From assembly GCF_039535785.1 (NCBI RefSeq), contig NZ_BAAAXV010000012.1, positions 620,001-684,000 on the forward strand: a stretch of DNA of 64,000 bases, written 5' to 3'. Source of the stretch: Nonomuraea helvata (GTDB lineage: Bacteria > Actinomycetota > Actinomycetes > Streptosporangiales > Streptosporangiaceae). Position 1 is the first letter of the stretch. Each line of letters opens with the position of its first letter. The notes below the pieces were generated by a model, which was not told the DNA's origin, did no database searches, and was given only the letters and a program-made list of their open reading frames with translations. Positions 24,568 to 32,963 of the stretch are shown here, one piece after another. The translations under genes were made by a program, and so were the position numbers.

Positions 24568-25878
24568 ATGACGATCAACGGTTTGCGTGGTGTCCTGAAG
24601 GGGCGCGTGCTCCTGGCCGGTGACGACGGCTTCGAGCAGGCGGCCGCCGCGTGGAATCTGACCGTCAGGCAGCCGGTGGCGGCCGTGGTGGAGGCCGCGG
24701 ATGCCGATGACGTGGCGGCGCTCGTGCGTTACGCGCGGCGGGCGGGTATGACGGTGACCGCGCAGCCGAGCGGGCATGGCGCCTCGGGTGATGTGGACGG
24801 CCTGATCCTGTTGCGTACCGGCCTGCTGGACGAGGTGGAGGTACACGCGCGGGAGCGTGTGGTCCGGGTGGGTGCGGGCGTGAGGTGGGGGCAGGTGCTG
24901 GCGGCGGCCGGTCCGCTGGGTCTGACCGGTCTGGCCGGCAGCGCGCCGGGGGTCAGCGTGACCGGCTACACCCTGGGCGGTGGGGTGGGCTGGTTCAGCC
25001 GCAGGTACGGCTTCGCCTCCGACAGCGTGCGGGCCATCGACATCGTGGACGCCGATGGCGAGCCGGGGCGGGTGAGCGCCGAGTCCGATCCCGAGCTGTT
25101 CTGGGCGCTGCGCGGCGGCGGTGGGGACTTCGCGGTGGTGACCGCCCTCGAACTCGAGCTGTATCCGGTGCCGGTCCTGTACGGCGGGCGCGTGATCTGG
25201 CCGGAGCACCGCACCAGGGAGGTGTACGACGCGTTCCTGGAGATCACCGCCGAGGCGCCGCGTGAGCTCAGTGTCTGGATCAACCGGCTCCAGCCACCCG
25301 GCGCGTCGCCGATGGTGACGCTGGATCTGGCCTACCTGGGTGAGGCGGCTCAAGGGGAGGACCTGCTGGCGCGCATCGACAAGATCGAGGGCGCGATCTC
25401 CGACAGCCGCGGCGTCGTCCCGGTCGCCGACCTGGGTGGCATCGCCGCCGAGCCCATCGATCCGGCCCCGTCCATCGCGCGTGCGGAGCTGCTCACCGGC
25501 CTGGACGCGGCCGCGGTGGAGCTCTTGCTGGCCAAGCCGGTCGAACCGCTCATCAACGTGCAGATCAGGCACCTGGGCGGGGCGCTCGCCGAGCCGGGCG
25601 GCGGGGCCGGGGCGAGCGGCGCGGTGGCCGAGCCGTACCTGCTCGGCCTGCTGGGTCTGGGCCTGCCGCACACGGCCGATGCGACGCGCGCCAAGCAGGC
25701 CGAGGTCGTGGCCGACCTGGAGGCCTACATCAGCGGCCGCAAGCCGTACACGGTGCTGTCCCCCGGCGACACGGCGGCGAAGTCCTTCTCCGGCAGCACG
25801 CTCGCGCGGCTGCGGGAGATCAAGCGGGCCCGTGACCCGCACAACGTGTTCCGCGCGAACTACCCGGTGCTCGGATAG
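24568..25878 (+). CDS. FAD-linked oxidoreductase, berberine-bridge-enzyme-like
   Basis: A 436-aa PCMH-type flavoprotein. The FAD_binding_4 domain covers about residues 35-175, with TVTAQPSGHGASGDVDG holding the His that usually forms the 8-alpha bond, and GYTLGGGVGWFSRRYGFASD. The C-terminal BBE segment is KRARDPHNVFRANYPV. The Cys that forms the second (6-S) flavin bond in bicovalent members is absent: the position reads GSAPGVSVTGYTLGGG. The substrate is unknown; relatives oxidise sugars, alkaloids or polyketide intermediates. It is the last gene of the operon and is followed by a strong terminator. Confidence 0.9.
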   Translation: MTINGLRGVLKGRVLLAGDDGFEQAAAAWNLTVRQPVAAVVEAADADDVAALVRYARRAGMTVTAQPSGHGASGDVDGLILLRTGLLDEVEVHARERVVRVGAGVRWGQVLAAAGPLGLTGLAGSAPGVSVTGYTLGGGVGWFSRRYGFASDSVRAIDIVDADGEPGRVSAESDPELFWALRGGGGDFAVVTALELELYPVPVLYGGRVIWPEHRTREVYDAFLEITAEAPRELSVWINRLQPPGASPMVTLDLAYLGEAAQGEDLLARIDKIEGAISDSRGVVPVADLGGIAAEPIDPAPSIARAELLTGLDAAAVELLLAKPVEPLINVQIRHLGGALAEPGGGAGASGAVAEPYLLGLLGLGLPHTADATRAKQAEVVADLEAYISGRKPYTVLSPGDTAAKSFSGSTLARLREIKRARDPHNVFRANYPVLG

Positions 25879-25897
25879 ATCGGTTCCCAGCAGATCA

Positions 25898-25929
25898 CGG
25901 CCCCTCCGCCCACCGGGGCGGCGGGGCCG
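25898..25929 (+). terminator. Terminator of the hemerythrin/DUF4267/FAD operon
   Basis: CGGCCCC-T-CCGCCC pairs with GGGCGG-C-GGGGCCG around an ACCG loop: 13 base pairs with one mismatch, 19 bases past the stop codon. There is no U-tract, as is common in high-GC actinomycetes. Confidence 0.75.
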
Positions 25930-26097
25930 CACCGAACCCGCGTGACAGATGTCGCCGCGAGCACTGTGAAGGGCACACCCGCACAGGAAGGACTCGCACA
26001 ATGAGAGGTATCCGGTGCACCGTGGCGATGTTCAGCGTGGCCGGCCGTCGCCCCTGCGTGAGCACGCCCAGCTGCCCGATCCAGCGCGCCGATGGTC

Positions 26098-26559
26098 CTA
26101 CGGGGCCGGTTCTTGCTGATCGTCTCCAGCCCACGTCCAGCGCGGGACTTCGTGCAAGGGATACAGGTCGGCGTCGTTTTCGGCATGGGAGTTCTGCATA
26201 GCGACCAGAGAGCCAAACTCCACGTGCTCGCGTACCGCCTTCCGAAAGGCGGGGTCAGCCGGCAGCTCAGCCTCGTCGACAGCCTCCATGTAGAGATCGA
26301 CGAAACGCTTCCGTTGCTCCTCAGTGATCCGCAGGTGCCGGTGCACGTCGATGATGTGCTTGAACCCCAGGTCGCGGGTGAACCGGTCGGGACCGCCGAA
26401 AGATTCGGCTGTGAACCAGCTCAAGTTCCGCACGTGGTGCGGCTTGGCCTCGGGGAAGAGCGCCTGGAGCAGCGGGTCCGCGAGCACCTTGGCGTAGAAG
26501 ATCTCTTCCAAGCGGTGCAAGCCCTCATCGCCGCCAGCGTGCGCGTACAAACTGGTCAT
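26098..26559 (-). CDS. Group II truncated haemoglobin (trHbO type)
   Basis: A 153-aa 2-over-2 globin for O2, NO or peroxide chemistry. Visible are SLYAHAGGDEGLHRLEEIFY, VLADPLLQALFP, HVRNLSWFTAESFGGP, the proximal His in HIIDVHRHLRI, and the C-terminal FGSLVAMQNSHAEND typical of this group. In many group II/III members the residue after the QRxR stretch is a conserved Trp (G8); here it reads KRFVDLY, apparently Phe. The ATG at 26559 is chosen; the longer frame to 26628 adds no globin sequence. It stands alone, convergent with the FAD operon terminator. Confidence 0.9.
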   Translation of the reverse strand: MTSLYAHAGGDEGLHRLEEIFYAKVLADPLLQALFPEAKPHHVRNLSWFTAESFGGPDRFTRDLGFKHIIDVHRHLRITEEQRKRFVDLYMEAVDEAELPADPAFRKAVREHVEFGSLVAMQNSHAENDADLYPLHEVPRWTWAGDDQQEPAP

Positions 26560-27066
26560 CGCCACCAGCCCTGCGTCGAATCGAAGATCGCTCCCGAAGC
26601 CTACCGCGTATCCTCTACCTCGGCCCACGATTTCCCCCGCCCGTGTTGCCAGGGGGACCGCGACGCGATCGTCCGGAGGAGCTGGCGGAGCACACCCAAT
26701 TGAGACCGGGAAGTGTCGAGGAGCGCAATTCGGTTCGCTCGGTCTTGTTGGGAACGAACATTCGCTCGGTGCGGGCGGACCGGAGTTCGTCGACGGTTAC
26801 CTCTTGAATGTCCCTAAATAATCTGGCAGCCTCACGAGCGACAGGTGGTCACCCTTCCCCTCCATATCCTGATTGGTGCGAGCCGTTTTGCGGTACGAAT
26901 GTTAGCGCTAACATCGTCCTTGACGAGAAGCTTCCATGACGTCCCACGGCGAGTCGGAGTGCAACAACGGCAGCCTCCCATGGCGACCAAACCCGGAGTT
27001 GGGAACGGGCTCTTCTGCGACGCATAACGCGCCTCACGCGGGCGCTGACACCGAAGGAGAATCGCC
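26560..27066. other. Promoter region between haemoglobin and GH62 genes
   Basis: About 500 bases with no supported gene. It should contain the divergent promoters of both genes. The only structured element I see is the TGTTAGCGCTAACA palindrome. Locally AT-richer sequence at 26800-26825 could host a promoter. Confidence 0.45.
26900..26913. promoter_or_regulatory. 14-bp LacI-type operator upstream of the GH62 gene
   Basis: TGTTAGCGCTAACA is a perfect palindrome with the central AGCGCT seen in CebR-type boxes (TGGGAGCGCTCCCA) of actinomycete sugar regulons. It is about 150 bases upstream of the arabinofuranosidase start. A LacI-family repressor binding here would make the gene inducible by plant oligosaccharides. 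Confidence 0.7.
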
Positions 27067-28593
27067 TTGAGTTCGATGGTTTCGGCCGGAGCGGGCGTGT
27101 CACCGCCGGCGGTGCGCCGGCATGCGGGTCGCGTTCGACGCAGCCGTTTCACGTCCGTCCTGATCACCGCGGTCACGATCGTTTTAGCCGCTGCGTCGGC
27201 GCTCGTGCTCACCCCCGGTGCGGCGTCGGCGGCGACCGTCGACACGAACGCCTGGTACGTGCTGGTTAACCGCAACAGCGGCAAGGCGATGGATGTCACG
27301 GCTGCCTCCACGGCCGACGGGGCGGTGATCGAGCAGTGGGCGCGCCACGACGGGGCGAACCAGCAGTGGCAGTTCGTGGACTCCGGGGGCGGCTACTACC
27401 GGTTGAAGTCGAAGAACTCCGGCAAGGTGCTCGACGTCGACGGCTGGTCGACCGCGGACGGCGCGAAGGTCCAGCAGTGGACGGACAACAACAGCACCAA
27501 CCAGCAGTTCCGGCTCGTGGACTCCGATGGCGGCTATGTCCGGCTGATCAACCGCAACAGCGGCAAGGCCGTGGAAGTGACGGGCCTGTCGACCGCGGAC
27601 GGGGCGGCCGTCGTGCAGTACGGCGACTGGAACGGCTCGAACCAGCAGTGGCAACTGGTCCGTGTGGGCGGCACCACGCCGGGGACGTGTTCTCTTCCGT
27701 CGACGTACCGCTGGTCCTCGACGGGCGCGCTGGCGACGCCGAAGGCGGGCTGGGTTTCGCTCAAGGACTTCACCAACGTCGTCTACAACGGCAAGCACGT
27801 GGTCTACGGGTCGACAGTCGACTCGGCTGGGCAGCACTACGGCTCGATGAACTTCGGGCCGTTCACGAACTGGTCGGACATGGCCTCGGCCCCGCAGAAC
27901 ACGATGAATCTCGGCACCGTCGCGCCCACGTTGTTCTACTTCGCCCCGAAGAACATCTGGGTGCTCACCTACCAGTGGGGTCCGACCACGTTCAGCTACC
28001 GGACCTCAAGCGACCCCACCAACGCGAACGGGTGGTCCGCGCCGCAGGAACTCTTCTCGGGGAACATCCCCGGCGGCGGCGCCCTGGACCAGACGCTGAT
28101 CGGCGACGGCACGAACATGTACCTGTTCTTCGCCGGTGACAACGGGAACATCTACCGTGCCAGCATGCCGATCGGGAACTTCCCGGGCAGCTTCGGCACG
28201 TCCTACACGACGATCATGAGCGACACGACGGCGAACCTGTTCGAGGCGGTCGAGGTCTACAAGGTCAAGGACCAGAACCAGTACCTGATGCTCGTGGAGG
28301 CCATGGGCGCGAACGGGCGTTACTTCCGCTCGTTCACGGCAACCAGCCTGAGTGGTTCCTGGACCCCGCAGGCCGCGACCGAGAGCAACCCGTTCGCCGG
28401 CAAGGCCAACAGCGGCGCGACGTGGACCAACGACATCAGCCACGGCGACCTGGTGCGCACCAACCCCGACCAGACCAAGACCATCGACCCCTGCAACCTC
28501 CAACTCCTCTACCAGGGCCGCGACCCGCGCTCCGACGGCACGGCCTACAACTCCCTGCCCTGGCGGCCGGGCGTGCTGACGCTCCAGCGCTGA
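27067..28593 (+). CDS. Secreted GH62 alpha-L-arabinofuranosidase with ricin-type lectin module
   Basis: A 508-aa exported enzyme that removes arabinose side chains from arabinoxylan. The signal region is residues 1-57 (RSRFTSVLITAVTIVLAAAS, ending ASA). A CBM13/ricin-type module with three QQW or QQF repeats fills about 60-205 (NRNSGKAMDVT, QQWQFVDS, QQFRLVDS, QQWQLVRV). The GH62 catalytic domain runs from about 212 to the end: PKAGWVSLKDFTNVVYNGKH (Asp), GALDQTLIGDGTNMYLFFAG (Asp) and NLFEAVEVYKVKDQ (Glu acid). The TTG start at 27067 is supported by GAAGGAG eight bases upstream; an ATG nine bases later is the alternative. Confidence 0.95.
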   Translation: MSSMVSAGAGVSPPAVRRHAGRVRRSRFTSVLITAVTIVLAAASALVLTPGAASAATVDTNAWYVLVNRNSGKAMDVTAASTADGAVIEQWARHDGANQQWQFVDSGGGYYRLKSKNSGKVLDVDGWSTADGAKVQQWTDNNSTNQQFRLVDSDGGYVRLINRNSGKAVEVTGLSTADGAAVVQYGDWNGSNQQWQLVRVGGTTPGTCSLPSTYRWSSTGALATPKAGWVSLKDFTNVVYNGKHVVYGSTVDSAGQHYGSMNFGPFTNWSDMASAPQNTMNLGTVAPTLFYFAPKNIWVLTYQWGPTTFSYRTSSDPTNANGWSAPQELFSGNIPGGGALDQTLIGDGTNMYLFFAGDNGNIYRASMPIGNFPGSFGTSYTTIMSDTTANLFEAVEVYKVKDQNQYLMLVEAMGANGRYFRSFTATSLSGSWTPQAATESNPFAGKANSGATWTNDISHGDLVRTNPDQTKTIDPCNLQLLYQGRDPRSDGTAYNSLPWRPGVLTLQR

Positions 28594-28616
28594 CCGCCTG
28601 ACGCGCCAACCCCGCC

Positions 28617-28654
28617 GGGCCGGCACCCCACCCTCGCGGGTGGGGTGCCGGCCC
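28617..28654 (+). terminator. Strong hairpin terminator of the GH62 gene
   Basis: GGGCCGGCACCCCACCC pairs perfectly with GGGTGGGGTGCCGGCCC around a TCGC loop: 17 base pairs, 24 bases after the stop codon. It is symmetric, so it would also stop transcription entering from the opposite strand. Confidence 0.9.
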
Positions 28655-28659
28655 GATGG

Positions 28660-28840
28660 TCTTCGTGCCGCCAGGCGACGGTGATGGTCCCGTGATTGCT
28701 CGTGCTGCCGTTCGGCATCCACACGACGTCCGGACCGACGGTCGCGTTGCCCGCGCCGTCCAGCGCGGTGCCGGTGCCGCGGTCGATGATCTGGTAGCGG
28801 CCGCCGCCCACGCCGTTGAGCCGCCATTGCCCAAAGTAAC
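28660..28840 (-). pseudogene. Ricin-type lectin module fragment
   Basis: The minus strand reads GQWRLNGVGGGRYQIIDRGT, GTALDGAGNATVGPDVVWMP and then NGSTSNHGTITVAW before degenerating into the GH62 terminator. This is the last repeat of a CBM13/ricin-type module with its stop lost. It is probably the tail of a deleted glycosidase. Confidence 0.65.
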
Positions 28841-28932
28841 GAGAAAGACCAGGTCAGAGCCTCCTGGCAGCATTCTTGATCAAGACGCGAAGCCATAACA
28901 CTCCCGCAGCCGTCTGGCCGCCCCAGGTGGTC

Positions 28933-31632
28933 TCAGGCCGGGACCAACTGCCATTGCTGGTTGGCGCCGCCGTTGGAGGTCCACTGCACGACCTGGGCAC
29001 CGTCGGAGGTCGACGCGCCGTACACGTCTGCCAACAGCCCGCTGCTGTAGCTGACGATCGTGTAATAGCCGTCGCCGGTGGAGCGCAGGTACCACAGCTG
29101 GTTGGCGCCGCCGTTGGAGGTCCACTGCTGTAGTTGCAGCCCTTCGGTCGTACTGCCGCCGTTGACGTCGAGGACCTTGCCGGTGGGGACGTAGCGCAGG
29201 GTGTACGCACCGCCCTGACCGCTGGTGACGGTCCACGCGGCGGAGCCGGACTGCTGTACGGCCTTGGCGCCGTCGGCGGAAGAGCCGCCGGCCACGGCGA
29301 GCGGCTTGCCGCTGTTGCGGTTGACAATACGGTAGGCCGCGCCCGACACCGGGCCGCCCGAACCGGACCCGAGATTGAAGTACTCGACCGCGTCGGTGAA
29401 CGTCGTGGCACCCGACTTGGTGGTCGTCAGTATCAGGTACACCCGTGAGCCGCCGGTAGGTGTGGTGAAGGTGATCGGCTGGGTGACCCGTGAGCCGAGC
29501 GGGATGTTCAGTGTGGTCTGCCCCGACGCGATTACGGTGCCCTCGGGCCGGTCAAGCCGCGCCGACCAGGAGAATCCGACTGAGGTGCTGCGGAGGTCGT
29601 CGTTGAAGACGGTGATGTCGCGGGTCACGGAGGTGTTCTGGGGGTAGGTGCTCACGGCCTGCGGCAGCGGGAAGGTGCCGTTGGCGTCGGAGATCCCGGA
29701 CGCCGACCAGTAGGGCAGGTCGATCGCCGCGACCGGATTGAACGCGGCTTGGACGCGCTGGATCTGGGGGTTGCTCCAGGGATCGGGCAGGTTGTCCGCG
29801 CCGTAGACGGCGCGGCCGCCCTCCTCCGGCACGAAGTCCGTGGTACGAACGCCGGGCACGACACTGGCCCACGCGGACAGCAGCGTGTACGGGCGCAGGT
29901 CGGCGGCGTCCTTGGCACGCTTGGCGGCCGTCGCCGTGGCGAACCACATGAAGCCCTGCTTGGTGTTGCACTTGTTCCAGATGTACTCGCCCTCGCCGTC
30001 GGGTCGGCCGGTGACGGGCGCCACCCGCTCACCGTACTGTCCGACGCCGTCGAGGTAGTGCGAGAAGACCGCGAAGTTGGAGTACCTCATGTTCGGGTAC
30101 CTGCTGGGCGAGTCGGCGCCGGGCGCGGCGTCGAGGCTGACCGGGCGGGTGCCGTCGTTGCCGTTCATCGCCGCGTAGAGATCCTGCTCGAACTGCTCGG
30201 AGTCATTGCCGAAGGTCGGTTCGTTGGCCTGGCTCCAGCGGATGACGGCGGGATGATTGCGGTCCCGCAACGTGAGTGCGCGGGCGTGCGCGACCATGTG
30301 GTCGTGCCCTGCGACGAAGTCCTGGGCGCTGCCGCGGATGCCGGTCTCGTCGATGATCATCAGACCCATCTCGTCGGCCACGTCGAGCATGTACGGGCTG
30401 GCCGGCTCCTGGTGGATGCGCACCACGTTGTAGTTGAGCCGCTGGTAGTTGTCCACGGCCTGCGGCCAGCCGCCGTTGCTCGCCGAAGGCGGGAGGAAGC
30501 CGGGCAGCGTGTCGTAAGCGTCGCCCTTGCCCCCGTTGTCGACCCGGTCGTAGTCCGCACCCTGCAGGTTGTCACCACGGAAGTTCACCCGGACGCCGTT
30601 GATGTAGTAGTACTCGCCGTTCTGTGTGGTCTCCCGGAACCCGAACCGGTACGTCGCGTCACTTGTCCGGCCGTCGTCGGTCGCCGCGCGAACCTTAAGA
30701 CGGTGAAGCTGGGCTCGATACCCCGATCGGTATGGGACGTTCGGCCACCAGTACGAGGTGCTGCCGAGGTCCCACGGGAGGGAATCGACCGTGACCTTGG
30801 CCGTCGACCGCGCCCCCACGGTCACGGTGCGGGCCGTCGGCACCGGGTAACTGAACGTCCCGCCGCCGTCCGAGGAGAGCTCGCCGGTCACCGTCACCGA
30901 TCGAGCGCTGCTCGAGGTGTTGGTCACCCACACGTCGTAGCCGAGGGTCTGATTCGCTACCGACGTGCGGATGAACGTGTCACTGACGTACACGGCCGGA
31001 TACACCCGCAGGAACGCGGAGCGGAAGATGCCCTGCGGGACCGCCTCGGACCAGTCGGCGGCCACGGGCACGATGTACTTGCCGTTCGCCGGGTTCTTCA
31101 GCGCGCCGCGGCCCTTCACGTCAACGGTGATCGTATGAGTGGTGCCCGGGGCGGCGTAGGCGCTGATGTCGAACTTCGATGGGGTGAAGGCCGTGGTCTG
31201 CGTCGCGACCACCCGGCCGTCCACCGACAAGGTCGCCTGGTGGTTCACGGCGCCGAACTCGATCCACGTCGACTGCGGCTGCCCTGAGTCCGGCACCGTC
31301 ACCGTACGCGAGTACACCGCCTGGGACACATCGGTGAAACCCTGCTTGTACCAGCCGCCTCCGGGCACCTTGATCGACGTCGTCGACCGGCCCGCCGGGG
31401 TGAAGCTCCACGTCCCGGCGAGATCAACCGAGGCGATCGCGGCATTGCCCGCGGTGAAGCCGTCGATGTCCCCAGCGGCGGCGGCAACCGTCGCGGTGGA
31501 CTCCGACGGCGCAGACTGCTGTGCCACCGCAGCCGGCTGAGTCCCAAACATCGCGACCAGGAAGACCGCCATCACAGCGGGCCACCTGCTCACCGAACGT
31601 CGAGGACGGGAGGAGGGATCGCTCCGCTTCAT
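28933..31632 (-). CDS. Secreted GH2 glycosidase with C-terminal ricin-type lectin module
   Basis: An 899-aa exported beta-glycosidase (beta-galactosidase or related GH2 specificity). Signal peptide: PRRSVSRWPAVMAVFLVAMF, cleaved near AVAQQ. The sugar-binding and Ig-like domains follow (WYKQGFTDVSQAVYSRTVTV, YWWPNVPYRSGYRAQLHRL), then the barrel with NYNVVRIHQEPASPYMLDVA, the acid/base Glu in WSQANEPTFGND and a probable nucleophile Glu in GEGEYIWNKC. Residues about 765-899 are three ricin-type repeats (QQSGSAAW, LQLQQWTSNGGANQLW, VQWTSNGGANQQW). The ATG at 31632 starts the signal peptide; the longer frame to 31872 is noncoding. Likely active in plant biomass use with the GH62 enzyme. Confidence 0.92.
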   Translation of the reverse strand: MKRSDPSSRPRRSVSRWPAVMAVFLVAMFGTQPAAVAQQSAPSESTATVAAAAGDIDGFTAGNAAIASVDLAGTWSFTPAGRSTTSIKVPGGGWYKQGFTDVSQAVYSRTVTVPDSGQPQSTWIEFGAVNHQATLSVDGRVVATQTTAFTPSKFDISAYAAPGTTHTITVDVKGRGALKNPANGKYIVPVAADWSEAVPQGIFRSAFLRVYPAVYVSDTFIRTSVANQTLGYDVWVTNTSSSARSVTVTGELSSDGGGTFSYPVPTARTVTVGARSTAKVTVDSLPWDLGSTSYWWPNVPYRSGYRAQLHRLKVRAATDDGRTSDATYRFGFRETTQNGEYYYINGVRVNFRGDNLQGADYDRVDNGGKGDAYDTLPGFLPPSASNGGWPQAVDNYQRLNYNVVRIHQEPASPYMLDVADEMGLMIIDETGIRGSAQDFVAGHDHMVAHARALTLRDRNHPAVIRWSQANEPTFGNDSEQFEQDLYAAMNGNDGTRPVSLDAAPGADSPSRYPNMRYSNFAVFSHYLDGVGQYGERVAPVTGRPDGEGEYIWNKCNTKQGFMWFATATAAKRAKDAADLRPYTLLSAWASVVPGVRTTDFVPEEGGRAVYGADNLPDPWSNPQIQRVQAAFNPVAAIDLPYWSASGISDANGTFPLPQAVSTYPQNTSVTRDITVFNDDLRSTSVGFSWSARLDRPEGTVIASGQTTLNIPLGSRVTQPITFTTPTGGSRVYLILTTTKSGATTFTDAVEYFNLGSGSGGPVSGAAYRIVNRNSGKPLAVAGGSSADGAKAVQQSGSAAWTVTSGQGGAYTLRYVPTGKVLDVNGGSTTEGLQLQQWTSNGGANQLWYLRSTGDGYYTIVSYSSGLLADVYGASTSDGAQVVQWTSNGGANQQWQLVPA

Positions 31633-31854
31633 GGGTAATCCTTTCGGGTGAATCCCTTGGGTGATGTGCTTCTCGGTCCGGTCGCCGGCCCGGGACGCCA
31701 TCCAGCGGCGGCGTCCAGGCGTCCGTCCGTCACGCTCGCGGTGATCGTGCTGTCCCCCTGCAGGCGCCACTGCCGGCTGTTCAGGCCGTCGCCGTTCGTC
31801 TGCGATAACCGACGGCTTGATGGGGGCACACTGTCTCCTGGTAAGGGGAGAGTC

Positions 31855-31864
31855 GTATCGATTC
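31855..31864 (-). promoter_or_regulatory. Candidate promoter and LacI-type site of the GH2 gene
   Basis: GTATCGATTC is a near-palindrome with the central CG typical of LacI/GalR operators. A TTGACA-like -35 lies at 31909-31914 on the minus strand, with a weak -10 (TACGTC) at 31885-31890, so the site would sit just downstream of the transcript start. Weaker evidence than the GH62 palindrome. Confidence 0.35.
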
Positions 31865-31872
31865 GACGGCAT

Positions 31873-32700
31873 GGCCGGACATCAGACGTACGCCCCCGGG
31901 TCCCTCCTGTCAAGGCTCACAGTTCCGCAGAGATGGGATCACTTTGGCCATACGGTTCCACTACCGCCATTTCACAGTCGGCGACTCCGAGGTTATGTAA
32001 CTTTCAGCCCGCGTCAGATGCCTCGTACATAGGATGTGTCAGCGGTTTCGAGATCGAGAACCGGAAGCGCATGCGGCAGGAATATCCAAACTGCGTCGGA
32101 CATCTCCAGCAAATCGATTCGATGTCATCGGGCAGTGGGGCTTGGTCGAACGCGCGGGACTCGGCCTGCTGATGCGGAGGCCGGTGTCCGAACCGCCGCC
32201 GGGAGGGAACGGCGCAGCGCGCATGCGGTCAAGCATCCTGGATTGGCTACCCGGCGAGCGGAGGGCCGTGGAGGCGGCCGTCACCAGGGACGCTAACGGG
32301 ACTTTTCGTTCGGATGCTCGTCATGCCCCACATGATGTTGCGCCGAGGCGGGCGGCCCCTGAACTCACCTTCCTTGCCACGTCCGCAGCGTCAGACCCAT
32401 GGAGCTCGGGCATGTCTGCCCTCCCTGCCTCGTCTTCGACGTATGTGCTGGCGGGGCCGCCAGATCCTGGCCTTCAACGTTTCACAGGACACGTAGGTTT
32501 CTGTGTCCGATGCTGTCTGATTCCGGGAGATCAGAAGCCTGCTGGCTGAGGGCTCTTGCTGGAGTGCTTTCAGTTGGCACAGGAGTTCGCGTAGCGCTCG
32601 GTGTACGGGAATGAGGGCGCGCAGGTGACAGACAGCAGGCATGCTGAGGATCCGAACGCAGCCGAAGAGCCGAACCGGAAACCGCCTCCGCAAGGGAGGG
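31873..32700. other. No convincing gene
   Basis: About 830 bases upstream of the resolvase tail. Overlapping frames occur on both strands with no family signature. The left part should hold the GH2 promoter. A minus-strand phrase near 31790 (NGDGLNSRQWRL) faintly recalls a ricin-type repeat, but it is too short to call. Confidence 0.4.
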
Positions 32701-32704
32701 GTGA

Positions 32705-32893
32705 ATGGCCGATCCCGCCGGGATCAAGGGCCTGCCGGTTCCCGAGATCGCCGCCAAGCTGACGATCGCCACAGGGAAGAACGCGGGCAAGGTGTCGATC
32801 ACGAGCCGGAGGTCGCCGAGCGAGCCGGTGCGCACTGACGGGGTTGAGCAGCAGGGCATAGGGGAAATCTCCGTCCTGCGGGCCGTCGACTGA
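32705..32893 (+). pseudogene. Serine-recombinase C-terminal tail fragment
   Basis: The first 30 residues, GIKGLPVPEIAAKLTIATGK and NAGK, match the terminal HTH of actinobacterial resolvase/invertase-type recombinases (GVPVPEIAAKLTI.TGKNAGKHPS). The usual SVASLYRALAE continuation is lost after NAGK, so this is a short remnant ahead of the molybdoenzyme. A short independent protein cannot be ruled out. Confidence 0.45.
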
Positions 32894-32963
32894 AGTGGAG
32901 GCCCCTGCGACGCAAGCAACCGCCGGTCGAAAGCAGGGGGAACTTCAGGGATGGAGTTGATGC

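Noticed and set aside
24316..26001. 561-codon minus-strand frame
   Set aside because: It is antisense to DUF4267 and the FAD oxidase and has no recognisable domain.
28617..28654. Could the 38-base palindrome be an operator?
   Set aside because: A 17-bp GC stem with a 4-base loop directly after a stop codon fits a terminator much better than a protein site.
29749..31287. 512-codon plus-strand frame
   Set aside because: It lies opposite the GH2 gene, whose catalytic motifs are on the minus strand.
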